Assembly (NCBI RefSeq): GCF_021730615.1 | Contig: NZ_JAJLMN010000001.1 | Location: forward strand, 3,173,501 to 3,237,500 | Reading direction: 5' to 3' | DNA from: Lichenibacterium dinghuense | GTDB taxonomy: Bacteria; Pseudomonadota; Alphaproteobacteria; Rhizobiales; Beijerinckiaceae | DNA length: 64,000 nt | Shown here: positions 57,585 through 64,000 of the stretch, one piece after another | Layout: each line of letters opens with the position of its first letter | Position numbering within the stretch: position 1 is the first letter of the stretch | Position numbers and translations under genes: made by a program | The notes under the pieces: generated by a model | What the model was told of the DNA's origin: nothing | The model's database searches: none | What the model saw: the letters and a program-made list of their open reading frames with translations, nothing else

Positions 57585-58892
57585 TCACTTGTAGTAGCCC
57601 GCCTTCTCCATGTCCCGCTGCGTAGACTGCTGGGCCTGCGCGAGCGCGTCATCGACGGAGGTCTGCCCGGCGATCGCCGACGCGAAGATCTGGCCGACGT
57701 TCGTGCCGATGGCCTGATATTGAGGGATGATGACGTACTGCCAGAACTGGTAGGGCGTCTTGGGCTTCCCTATGCTCGCAGAGTTCATCGCGTCGAGCGT
57801 CATCCTCGCGAACGGCGCCGCGGCCAGGTACTTGGGGTTCTGGTGGAGCGACGTGCGGGTGCCCGGAGGCACGTTGGCCCAGCCGTCCTGCGACGCCACG
57901 AGGTCCGTGTAGGACTTCGACGTCGCCCAGGAGATGAACTTCTCCGCCGCGTCGACCTTCTTGGACGAGGACGGAACAGCCAGGTTCCAGGCCCAGAGCC
58001 AGTTCCCGTGGTCGGTCCCGTCGGGGCCGGTCGGGGCGACGGCGAAGCCCACCTTGTCGGCGACCTTGGACTGTTTGGGGTCCGAAAGGAACGAGGCCGC
58101 GACGGAGGCGTCGACCCAGGTGGCGCAGTGACCCTGCTGGAACAGGGCGAGGTTCTCGTTGAAGCCGTTGGACGTCGCGCCCGCCGGACCCGCGTCCTTC
58201 ATCAGGTCGGCGTAGAACGTCACCGTCTGCTTCCAGGCGGGCTTGTCGAACTGTGGCTTCCACTGGTCGTCGAACCAGCGCGCCCCGAACGAGTTCGCGA
58301 GCGACGTCACCGAGGCCATGTTCTCGCCCCAGCCGGGCTTGCCCCTCATGCAGGCCCCGTACACGTCCGCCCCTCGATCGGTCAGCTTCCGGGCCGCGTC
58401 CGCGATGAACTCCCACGTCGGGGAGGCCGGCATCGCGATGCCGGCCTTCTCGAACAGGTCCTTGCGATACATCAGGAGGGAGCTCTCGCCGTAGAAGGGC
58501 GCGGCATAGAGCTTGCCGTCGTGGGAGACGGCCTCGCGGATCGCCGGGAGCAGGTCGCCGGCATCGTAGTCGGCGCCCAGCTTGTCCAGGGGAAGGATCC
58601 AGCCGAGCTTCGCCCAGATCGGCGCCTCGTAGGTCCCGATGGTCATGATGTCGAACTGGCCGCCCTTGGTGGCGATGTCCGTGGTCAGGCGCTGGCGGAG
58701 CACGTTCTCCTCCAACGTGACCCATCTCAGCTGGATGTCGGGGTTCTTGGCCGTGAAGTCGCTCGACAGCCGCTGCATGCGGATCATGTCGCCGTTGTTG
58801 ACCGTGGCGATGGTCAGCGTTTCCGCGCCCCCAGGCCCGGTCATGGCGACGAACAGCAGAGCCGCCGCGACCGTGGATGACAGAGCATTCAT
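57585..58892 (-). CDS. Polyol/sugar ABC transporter substrate-binding protein
   Basis: A 435-residue family-1 binding protein, like SmoE (sorbitol/mannitol receptor). It has a signal peptide (MNALSSTVAAALLFVAMTG, cleavage near GGAE), then LTIATVNNGDMIRMQRLSSD, QFDIMTIGTYEAPIWAKLGW, GESSLLMYRKDLFEKAGI and GGNAW-like HGNWLWAWNLAVPSSS. It captures a polyol in the periplasm for an ABC importer. GGAGAG precedes ATG 58892. The two permease genes normally next to it are absent; the split polyol dehydrogenase gene follows after 214 non-coding bases. Confidence 0.9.
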   Translation of the reverse strand: MNALSSTVAAALLFVAMTGPGGAETLTIATVNNGDMIRMQRLSSDFTAKNPDIQLRWVTLEENVLRQRLTTDIATKGGQFDIMTIGTYEAPIWAKLGWILPLDKLGADYDAGDLLPAIREAVSHDGKLYAAPFYGESSLLMYRKDLFEKAGIAMPASPTWEFIADAARKLTDRGADVYGACMRGKPGWGENMASVTSLANSFGARWFDDQWKPQFDKPAWKQTVTFYADLMKDAGPAGATSNGFNENLALFQQGHCATWVDASVAASFLSDPKQSKVADKVGFAVAPTGPDGTDHGNWLWAWNLAVPSSSKKVDAAEKFISWATSKSYTDLVASQDGWANVPPGTRTSLHQNPKYLAAAPFARMTLDAMNSASIGKPKTPYQFWQYVIIPQYQAIGTNVGQIFASAIAGQTSVDDALAQAQQSTQRDMEKAGYYK

Positions 58893-59011
58893 GCGTTCTC
58901 TCCTTCTCGGTTCCTCGGGTCGTCGGAAGTGGTTGGCCCACCTCGCCGCTCTTAGAGCCTGTTTGACCTTTCTTTGATCGGTTTGCGTTGTCGTTTCTGG
59001 TGGAGGCGACG

Positions 59012-59818
59012 ATGTGGACTGCCGAGGCTCGGGATCGCTACAAGGATGACGGTCGGCGCTATCCGAGCGATCTGACAGACAGCGAGTGGGCAACACTTGC
59101 GCCGATGATGGGCGTGTACAGGACGCTGACCGCTGACCTGCGCGAGATCGTCAACGCCTGCTTGTATCTGGAGAAGGCCGGCTGTCCATGGCGTTTTCTG
59201 CCCAGGGAGTTCGGTCCGTGGCAGACCGTGCGCTCCTGGCACGACCGCTTCCGCGCCGACGGCGTGTGGGCCGACATCGCGGCCGTGCTGACGCGCGCCG
59301 AGCGGGCTCGCCGCGGACGCGACCCCGAACCCGCGACGGCGATCATGGACTCGCAAAGCGTCGCGTCAGGGCCGCAGGCGGGAGAGCGCGGCGTGGACGG
59401 CAACAAAAAGGTGAAGGGCATCAAGCGTCACGTGCTGACCTGCTCGCTCGGCTTCGTGCTCGCCACGTCGGTGACGGCCGCCAACGTGCACGACACGGCC
59501 GCCGCGGCAGAGTTGCTGGACCGCGCCGCTGCCGAGGGCTGGACGCCTCGACGCGTCAAGGTCGACGGCATCTACAGCGGTGCCCGCATGGCGCAGGCCG
59601 CCGCACCTCACGGCATCGAGGTTCAGGTCTCTACGCGCGAGCGGGACGTGAAAGGCTTCAAACCCTTGCCCGTGCGATGGCGCATCGAGGGCACCTTCGG
59701 CACCCTGACCAACCGCTATCATCGCCTCACGCGCAACCTGGAACAGAGCACCACGGCAGCCGAAGATGCCGTCAGCATCGCCAACTGCCACCGCCTGATC
59801 CGAGCCTATAACAGCTAA
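59012..59818 (+). CDS. IS5-family transposase, intact
   Basis: A 268-residue DDE transposase in one frame: MWTAEARDRYKDDGRRYPSD, DSEWATLAPMMGV, PCRFLPREF-like CPWRFLPREFGPWQ, the catalytic AIMDSQSVASGPQAG, VDGNKKVKGIKRHVLTC, and the glutamate region PVRWRIEGTFGTLTNRYHRL. An ATG eight codons upstream (58988) is also open. The right end of the element is now separated by the IS1111 insert. Confidence 0.9.
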   Translation: MWTAEARDRYKDDGRRYPSDLTDSEWATLAPMMGVYRTLTADLREIVNACLYLEKAGCPWRFLPREFGPWQTVRSWHDRFRADGVWADIAAVLTRAERARRGRDPEPATAIMDSQSVASGPQAGERGVDGNKKVKGIKRHVLTCSLGFVLATSVTAANVHDTAAAAELLDRAAAEGWTPRRVKVDGIYSGARMAQAAAPHGIEVQVSTRERDVKGFKPLPVRWRIEGTFGTLTNRYHRLTRNLEQSTTAAEDAVSIANCHRLIRAYNS

Positions 59819-59938
59819 GACAGGTCAAACAGATGGGGTGATTGGGGCTCCAGCCCAGGCCCAACGGTGGCTGCTCCTGCCCGGATGGTTCAACGTGGTC
59901 CGTGTCGAGCGGCCACAAGCATCGCGACAGGAGCAACC

Positions 59939-60988
59939 ATGACGTACTATGCCGGACTGGACGTGTCCCTGGAAGAGACCGCGATCTGCGTGGTCGATGA
60001 CGCGGGTCGGATCGTGAAGGAGCTGCGCGCCGCGAGCGCGCCAGGGCCGCTGGTTGCGGCCCTGCAGGGCTTGAAGCTGCCGATCGAGCGGATCGGCCTC
60101 GAAGCCTGCTCGTTGACGGCTTGGCTGCACGAGGGCCTGCGCGCGGCGGGGCTGGCGGCGGTCTGCATCGAGACACGGCAGGCCAACGCCGCCATGAAGA
60201 CCATGCCCAACAAGACCGACCGCAACGACGCGCGTGCCCTGGCGCAGATCATGCGCACCGGCTGGTTCCGGCAGGTGCACGTCAAGTCGCAGCAGTGCCG
60301 GCTGTGGCGCTCGCTGCTGGTCGCACGCCGCACGGTGCTGAACGAGATGCGGTCGATCGAGAACGTCGTTCGGGCCATGCTTCGGGAAGCCGGGCTGAAG
60401 GTCGGCACGCCGAGCCGGGCGGCCTTCGACAAGCGTGTGCGCGAACTCTGCTCGGACGACACAGCGTTGCTGGCGATGGTGGAGCCGTTGCTCACTGTAC
60501 TGTCGACGATGATCCAGCAGCTCGCCCGATTGACAAAACAGGTGCTGAAGATCGTGCGCGAGGAAAAGATCTGTCGGCGGCTGATGAGCGCACCCGGCGT
60601 CGGCCCGATCACCGCCCTGGCGTTTCGCGCCACGATCGACCGACCCGATCGGTTCGGCCATTCGCGCGACGTCGGTGCCCATCTCGGCCTGACGCCCTCG
60701 CGCTACCAGTCGGGCGAGACCGACATTCAGGGCAAGATCAGCCGATGCGGCGACGAACTGGCGCGAACGGCCCTGTACGAGGCCGCTAACGCGTTGCTCG
60801 TGCGCAGCCAGAAATGGTCCAGCCTGCGGGCCTGGGGCATGACGATCGCCAAGCATCGCGGCATGGCGCGGGCGCGCGTTGCCGTAGCCCGAAAGCTGGC
60901 CGTGGTCCTGCACCGGATGTGGAGCGACGGTACCGACTTTCGGTTCGGCACCGGGCCGACCACCGCGCCCGCCACCGTAGTTGCCTGA
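59939..60988 (+). CDS. IS110-family recombinase (IS1111 group), copy B
   Basis: A 349-residue DEDD recombinase, same protein as copy A; the only coding difference is the silent change GCG/GCA at 60475. Upstream non-coding DNA is short (107 bp) and downstream non-coding DNA long (273 bp), the layout of the IS1111 group rather than the IS110 group. AGGAGC precedes ATG 59939. Confidence 0.93.
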   Translation: MTYYAGLDVSLEETAICVVDDAGRIVKELRAASAPGPLVAALQGLKLPIERIGLEACSLTAWLHEGLRAAGLAAVCIETRQANAAMKTMPNKTDRNDARALAQIMRTGWFRQVHVKSQQCRLWRSLLVARRTVLNEMRSIENVVRAMLREAGLKVGTPSRAAFDKRVRELCSDDTALLAMVEPLLTVLSTMIQQLARLTKQVLKIVREEKICRRLMSAPGVGPITALAFRATIDRPDRFGHSRDVGAHLGLTPSRYQSGETDIQGKISRCGDELARTALYEAANALLVRSQKWSSLRAWGMTIAKHRGMARARVAVARKLAVVLHRMWSDGTDFRFGTGPTTAPATVVA

Positions 60989-61261
60989 CGCTCGGAGGAC
61001 ACCGCGAGCCGCCACCCGCACGAGCTTCACCTGAAAGGGTGATGTGGACCGTTCCCGTGGGGACGATCGGTAAGGCCACCTCGTTGAGAGTCTTGAGCCC
61101 GCGGCGACGTCGCGAGGTCGTGAAACAGATCGAGGGACCGAGCCGGACTGACCCCATCATGCGGCGGCGAAACGCCGACCGCGAAGAGAAGCGTGTGACC
61201 CGCGGGAACGGGACAAAAAACCTGACAGGAGCGCTTGACCTCCAGAGCCCCAATCAGAGAA
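60989..61261 (+). ncRNA. Candidate guide (bridge) RNA region of IS1111 copy B
   Basis: The 273-bp non-coding end after the recombinase stop. Visible hairpins include GTTCCC/GGGGAC near 61050, CACC/GGTG near 61027, and CGGCG AAA CGCCG near 61165. At 61140-61155 it reads GAGCCGGACTGACCCC, whose halves match the IS5 inverted repeats that are the targets (GAGCC, TGACCC). A bridge-RNA role is inferred from the IS110/IS1111 mechanism known from other elements. Confidence 0.4.
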
Positions 61262-61270
61262 GGCTCTTAG

Positions 61271-62708
61271 CACTACTTTGGCACGTTCAACTCGATGATG
61301 CGCGGTTGAGGAGCCGATCGCAATGCGGGCATCGCGTGAGGTGCCGGCCCAGGCTGTCCAGCATGGCCCGGCGTACGGCCGGAAGGGTCGGCTGAGGCGG
61401 TGGCAGGCCCGCCTTCAGCTTTTTTTCCCCGCCCCGCTCGGGCGAGCCGTCGGTGCTGCAGGAACGCGTAGGCCAGCATGGTCATCAGCGCGTGTCGGTG
61501 CAGCCCCGTCCAGGACCGGCCTTCAAAATGGTCGAGGCCCAATTCCTCCTTCACCTGCTGGTGCGCCTGTTCGCACACCCAGCGCGCCTTGATGGCACTC
61601 GCCAGGCGACGCAGGCTGGCCTTCGGCGGCAGGTTCGACAGGTAGAACTTCCGCTCGCCCGAGGCGCGATGCTCGCCTACCAACCACACCTCCTCGTCGC
61701 CGGGCAGGTGCTGGTTCGCCTTGCCGCCGATGCGCCGCGTGGGGCCGTCCGCGACGCGCACCCGCGCGGCGGCAAAGCGCGCCTTCAGCCGTCCCTTGGT
61801 GCCCGAGCGCCATGTCACCGAACACCACCTGGCCCGCCCCAGCACGGCTTCGGCCGGTTCCGACGCCGTGTCGGGGAGCAGGAAGTCAGACGGGCGCCCC
61901 GGCTTCGGCTCGGCCGGCAGCAGTTTCACGTCGGCCGGATAGACTTTGACGTTGGACGGCACGCCGACTGCCCAGGCGAGCCCTCGCGCGCTCAGTCCCG
62001 CCCGGAACGTCGCGCTGCAGCCGTAGCCCGCGTCGGCCAGCACAAGGCCGAAGCGCACCCCTGCGGCCCTGACGCGGTCCACCTCGCCCAGCGCGATCTC
62101 AGGCTTGGTGCGCGGCGCCCGCGCCGCCTCGGGCACGCCCGCCCGGGCCATGCGGGTCGCGTCGTCGGTCCATGTCGTGGGCAGAAACAGCCGCAGCCCG
62201 AGCAGCACCGGCACCTCGCGCCGCGCCAAGGTGAGCGACACCATCGCTTGGCAGTTGCCGGTTTTGCCCTGCGTCGACAGGTACTGCGGCGCTACACCGA
62301 CCGAGTGCCGTCCCTTCTTGGGCAGCGACGTATCGTCGATCACCAGCACGGCGTCGCGCCCGCCCACCATGCGGTCCGCCTCGGCCAGAAGCGTGCGGGC
62401 GAGCGGAGCATCGTCCCAGCGCCCGACCGAGATGAAGTGCTGCAGCCGGTCGTAGCTGAGCCCGTCCTGGCGCGCCGCCATAGGCTGCATGCTTTTGCGC
62501 TCGCCCAGCCCGATCAGCCCGGCGATGTAATGCGGGCACATTGTCCGCCGCGCCGCGTGGTTCAGTTCCGCCAGGAACGGCTCCAGCCAGCAATCCAGAT
62601 CCGCCCGCCAGTTTCCTCCATCGCCCATGACGCCCACCCCGCACCGGCACATCCCGGCGTGGAATCCGCAAAGGCCCTATCGCGTTCCGCGAAATACCAA
62701 AGTAGTGT
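61271..62708 (-). mobile_element. IS701-family insertion sequence
   Basis: 1438 bp with inverted ends CACTACTTTGG (61271 onward) and CCAAAGTAGTG (to 62708), flanked by the duplication TTAG (61267-61270 and 62709-62712). A 4-base YTAR duplication is usual for IS701. Its target TTAG overlaps the TTA duplication of the second IS5, so it inserted directly beside that element after it. Confidence 0.9.
61273..62628 (-). CDS. IS701-family transposase
   Basis: A 451-residue transposase: AARRTMCPHYIAGLIGLGER, LSYDRLQHFISVGRWDD, the catalytic DAVLVIDDTSLPKKGRHSVG, VLADAGYGCSATFRAGL and WVCEQAHQQVKEELGLDHFE. ATG 62628 is preferred; an ATG eight codons upstream exists. The frame is intact and its stop lies almost at the element end. 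A glycine/proline-rich tail follows the last catalytic motif. Confidence 0.92.
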   Translation of the reverse strand: MGDGGNWRADLDCWLEPFLAELNHAARRTMCPHYIAGLIGLGERKSMQPMAARQDGLSYDRLQHFISVGRWDDAPLARTLLAEADRMVGGRDAVLVIDDTSLPKKGRHSVGVAPQYLSTQGKTGNCQAMVSLTLARREVPVLLGLRLFLPTTWTDDATRMARAGVPEAARAPRTKPEIALGEVDRVRAAGVRFGLVLADAGYGCSATFRAGLSARGLAWAVGVPSNVKVYPADVKLLPAEPKPGRPSDFLLPDTASEPAEAVLGRARWCSVTWRSGTKGRLKARFAAARVRVADGPTRRIGGKANQHLPGDEEVWLVGEHRASGERKFYLSNLPPKASLRRLASAIKARWVCEQAHQQVKEELGLDHFEGRSWTGLHRHALMTMLAYAFLQHRRLARAGRGKKAEGGPATASADPSGRTPGHAGQPGPAPHAMPALRSAPQPRIIELNVPK

Positions 62709-62848
62709 TAGGGTCTGTGAACAGGCTCGGCTTTCCAAGTTGGCGTGTGTCAGCAAGAGCGTGACACACGCTTGGCCGCGATCCTCGACCGCGTCCGATC
62801 AGGGCGTCGCCTGAACCCCTCCCAGCCCGGCGGGGTCGGCGGCGCGCC

Positions 62849-63619
62849 TCACCAGGCCGTGTAGCCGCCGTCCGCGGCGAGCACCGACCCGGTCACGAAG
62901 CTCGAAGCCCCGGAGCAGAGGAACACGACGATGGAGGCGACCTCGTCCACCTGCCCCACGCGGCCGAGCGGCGTGTTGGCGAGCCACGTCGCGGTCATGG
63001 CGGGGTCCTGGTCCATCGCGTAGGCGGTCAGCGGGGTCTGCACGAAGCCGGGCGCGATGGCCTTGACCCGGACGCCCTTCGGCGCCCATTCGGTGGCGAG
63101 CGTGCGGGTGAGGTGGTGCACACCCGCCTTCGACACGTTGTAGTGGGCGTTGTTCTGGGGGCGGACGACGACGTCGCCCGACATGGACCCGATGTTCACG
63201 ATCGAGCCGCCCCGCCCGTCGGCGATCATGTGCCGCCCGAACGCGCGGCAGCACCAGAAGGTGCCGTTCAGGTTGACGTCGAGGACCTCGCGCCACTCCG
63301 CGTCCGTGATGTCCACGGCGTCGGAGCGGCGCCCGATGCCGGCGCTGTTGACGAGGAGGTCCACGCGTCCGAGCCGCCCGTTGAGCGACGTGGCCATGCG
63401 CTCGACCGCCTCCGGGTCCGTCACGTCCAGGCGGTCGAACACGAAGTCGCCGCCCCCGGCCTCCGCGGCCGTCTTCTCGAGGTTGGCCGGGCTCGCGTCG
63501 AGCACGGCCACGCGCGCGCCGGCCGCCGCCAGCGCCTTGGCGCAGCCCCAGCCGATCCCGCTCGCGCCGCCCGTCACCACGGCGGTCCGCCCGTCCAGGC
63601 GTGCTGTCTTCGGATCCAT
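62849..63619 (-). CDS. Short-chain dehydrogenase/reductase
   Basis: A 256-residue classical SDR. The NAD(P) site is AVVTGGASGIGWGCAKAL with an aspartate (VAVLDAS) after strand 2, which favours NAD(H); NSAGIG is the NNAG-equivalent. The catalytic residues are in NIGSMSGD and HYNVSKAGVHHL. GGAGAGG precedes ATG 63619. It lies among polyol genes and next to a ROK kinase, so a polyol or sugar dehydrogenase role (arabinitol, sorbitol or similar) is likely. Substrate is inference. Confidence 0.9.
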   Translation of the reverse strand: MDPKTARLDGRTAVVTGGASGIGWGCAKALAAAGARVAVLDASPANLEKTAAEAGGGDFVFDRLDVTDPEAVERMATSLNGRLGRVDLLVNSAGIGRRSDAVDITDAEWREVLDVNLNGTFWCCRAFGRHMIADGRGGSIVNIGSMSGDVVVRPQNNAHYNVSKAGVHHLTRTLATEWAPKGVRVKAIAPGFVQTPLTAYAMDQDPAMTATWLANTPLGRVGQVDEVASIVVFLCSGASSFVTGSVLAADGGYTAW

Positions 63620-63667
63620 TGCACCTCTCCGTTCAGATCACGCGCGCGGCCTGCGCCGCGGCGTCGG

Positions 63668-64000
63668 TCAGGCGCCGCTCGGGCGCCCCTCGGGCATCTC
63701 GTCGGGCGCCGCGGCGGTCGGCGGCCGCGAGCGCTCGGCGAGCACGCGCCTCGCGCCGTGCAGGGCGCTCAGCCAGCCGTGCTCGGACCAGCGCACGTCC
63801 AGTCGCCGCCCCGTCTCCGCTGCGGGCGCGTGGGCGTCGATCAGGGCGAGCAGGCGGTCCCGCGGATAGCCGTCCATGTCGAGCACGCCGCCGCCGAGCA
63901 CGACGGTGGCCGGGGAGAACAGGGCCACCGCGGTCGCGACCGCGAAAGCCTGGTCGCGCACGAAATCGGCCAGCTCCGCCGCCAACGCGCCCGTCCGCCC
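63668..64000 (-). CDS. ROK-family sugar kinase, C-terminal part
   Basis: The 5' end is outside the window. The visible ~110 residues contain the ROK C-terminal pattern VATAVALFSPATVVLGGGVL, followed by RDRLLALIDAHAP and SEHGWLSALHGARRVL. The ATP site and zinc-binding histidine/cysteine motif lie upstream, off the window. With the SDR 48 bases downstream it would phosphorylate a hexose such as fructose or allose in the polyol locus. A ROK repressor is less likely but cannot be excluded. Confidence 0.75.
   Translation of the reverse strand, partial: GRTGALAAELADFVRDQAFAVATAVALFSPATVVLGGGVLDMDGYPRDRLLALIDAHAPAAETGRRLDVRWSEHGWLSALHGARRVLAERSRPPTAAAPDEMPEGRPSGA

Larger units (their letters stand above)
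59832..61261 (+). mobile_element. IS110-family (IS1111 group) element, copy B
   Basis: 1430 bp, same length as copy A. Subterminal inverted repeats: TGATTGGGGCTC at 59839-59850 and its complement at 61245-61256. It splits the right inverted repeat of the second IS5 five bases from the tip, in the same orientation relative to the tip as copy A. No target duplication. Two base differences from copy A were found (60475 and 61007). Confidence 0.92.
58955..61266 (+). mobile_element. Second IS5-family element, split at its right end by IS1111
   Basis: Left inverted repeat GAGCCTGTTTGACC at 58955; the right end reads GGTCAAACA (59823-59831), then the IS1111 insert, then GGCTC (61262-61266). Target duplication TTA (58952-58954 and 61267-61269). 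Without the insert it is 882 bp with one intact transposase. It is a different IS5 type from the one at 54281. Confidence 0.88.

Noticed and set aside
54286-61261. A composite transposon bounded by the two IS1111 copies
   Set aside because: The copies sit in two separate IS5 elements, each with its own matching target duplication, so they arrived independently. IS1111 elements also lack the end structure used in compound transposition.

Overview
The window is GC-rich DNA (roughly 70% by eye). It carries a form II CoxL-type molybdenum hydroxylase operon, a cytochrome bo-type quinol oxidase operon, an AapJ-like amino-acid-binding protein, IclR/LysR regulators, and IS elements of types common in Hyphomicrobiales. 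An alphaproteobacterium of the Hyphomicrobiales (Methylobacterium/Lichenihabitans-like) is the best guess; there is no rRNA or marker gene to prove it. I saw no tRNA, rRNA or CRISPR array.

Region 1 (1-11326) is a sugar-acid catabolic locus built as two divergent operons around a 262-bp intergenic region with a strong 21-bp palindrome (5629-5649). The leftward operon encodes an alpha-ketoglutaric-semialdehyde-type dehydrogenase, an unusual IclR regulator fused to an SMP-30/gluconolactonase-like propeller, a YciI-like protein, an MFS transporter and a mandelate-racemase-family enzyme cut by the window edge. The rightward operon encodes an RraA-like protein, a SnoaL-like protein, a mannonate dehydratase, a second MFS transporter and an IlvD/Edd dehydratase. 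Together they look like import, dehydration and oxidation of aldonic/aldaric/uronic acids toward 2-oxoglutarate.

Region 2 (11369-19412) is mixed: a secreted alpha/beta hydrolase, a frameshifted ModA-like binding protein, a periplasmic YncE-like propeller, a histidine-kinase fragment, a PAS-GGDEF-EAL protein, and an N-formylglutamate-amidohydrolase-like gene coupled to the 3' stump of a YfcC-type transporter.

Region 3 (19413-26869) is a pile of insertion sequences: IS1182, a piece of IS3, a piece of IS30, an IS256 interrupted by an IS5, and an IS21. It lies between the YfcC stump and the first 22 codons of a YaiI/UPF0178 gene. Past it come an isoaspartyl peptidase/asparaginase, an IS630 that rewrote the stop codon of an enoyl-CoA hydratase, and that hydratase.

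Region 4 (30030-38393) holds a SleB-like cell-wall hydrolase, a large palindromic repeat, an AapJ-like binding protein, a secreted phosphoesterase, a lone IS256 terminus and a five-PAS GGDEF-EAL protein. Region 5 (38536-52758) holds coxG-S-L-M-D-E, a LysR regulator, a polysaccharide deacetylase plus an atypical SDR, the cyoABCD operon and small hypothetical genes.

Region 6 (53509-64000) is a polyol locus: a sugar-alcohol ABC binding protein, a mannitol-2-dehydrogenase-type gene, an SDR and a ROK kinase. The dehydrogenase gene is split by an IS5 which is itself split by an IS110/IS1111-group element. A second, almost identical copy of that IS1111 element (two differences seen in 1430 bp) sits at the same position and orientation in the terminal inverted repeat of a different IS5 about 4 kb away, and an IS701 is inserted in that IS5's target duplication. 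This repeated targeting of IS5 tips, plus a structured 3' non-coding end carrying a target-like motif, is the most interesting signal in the window.
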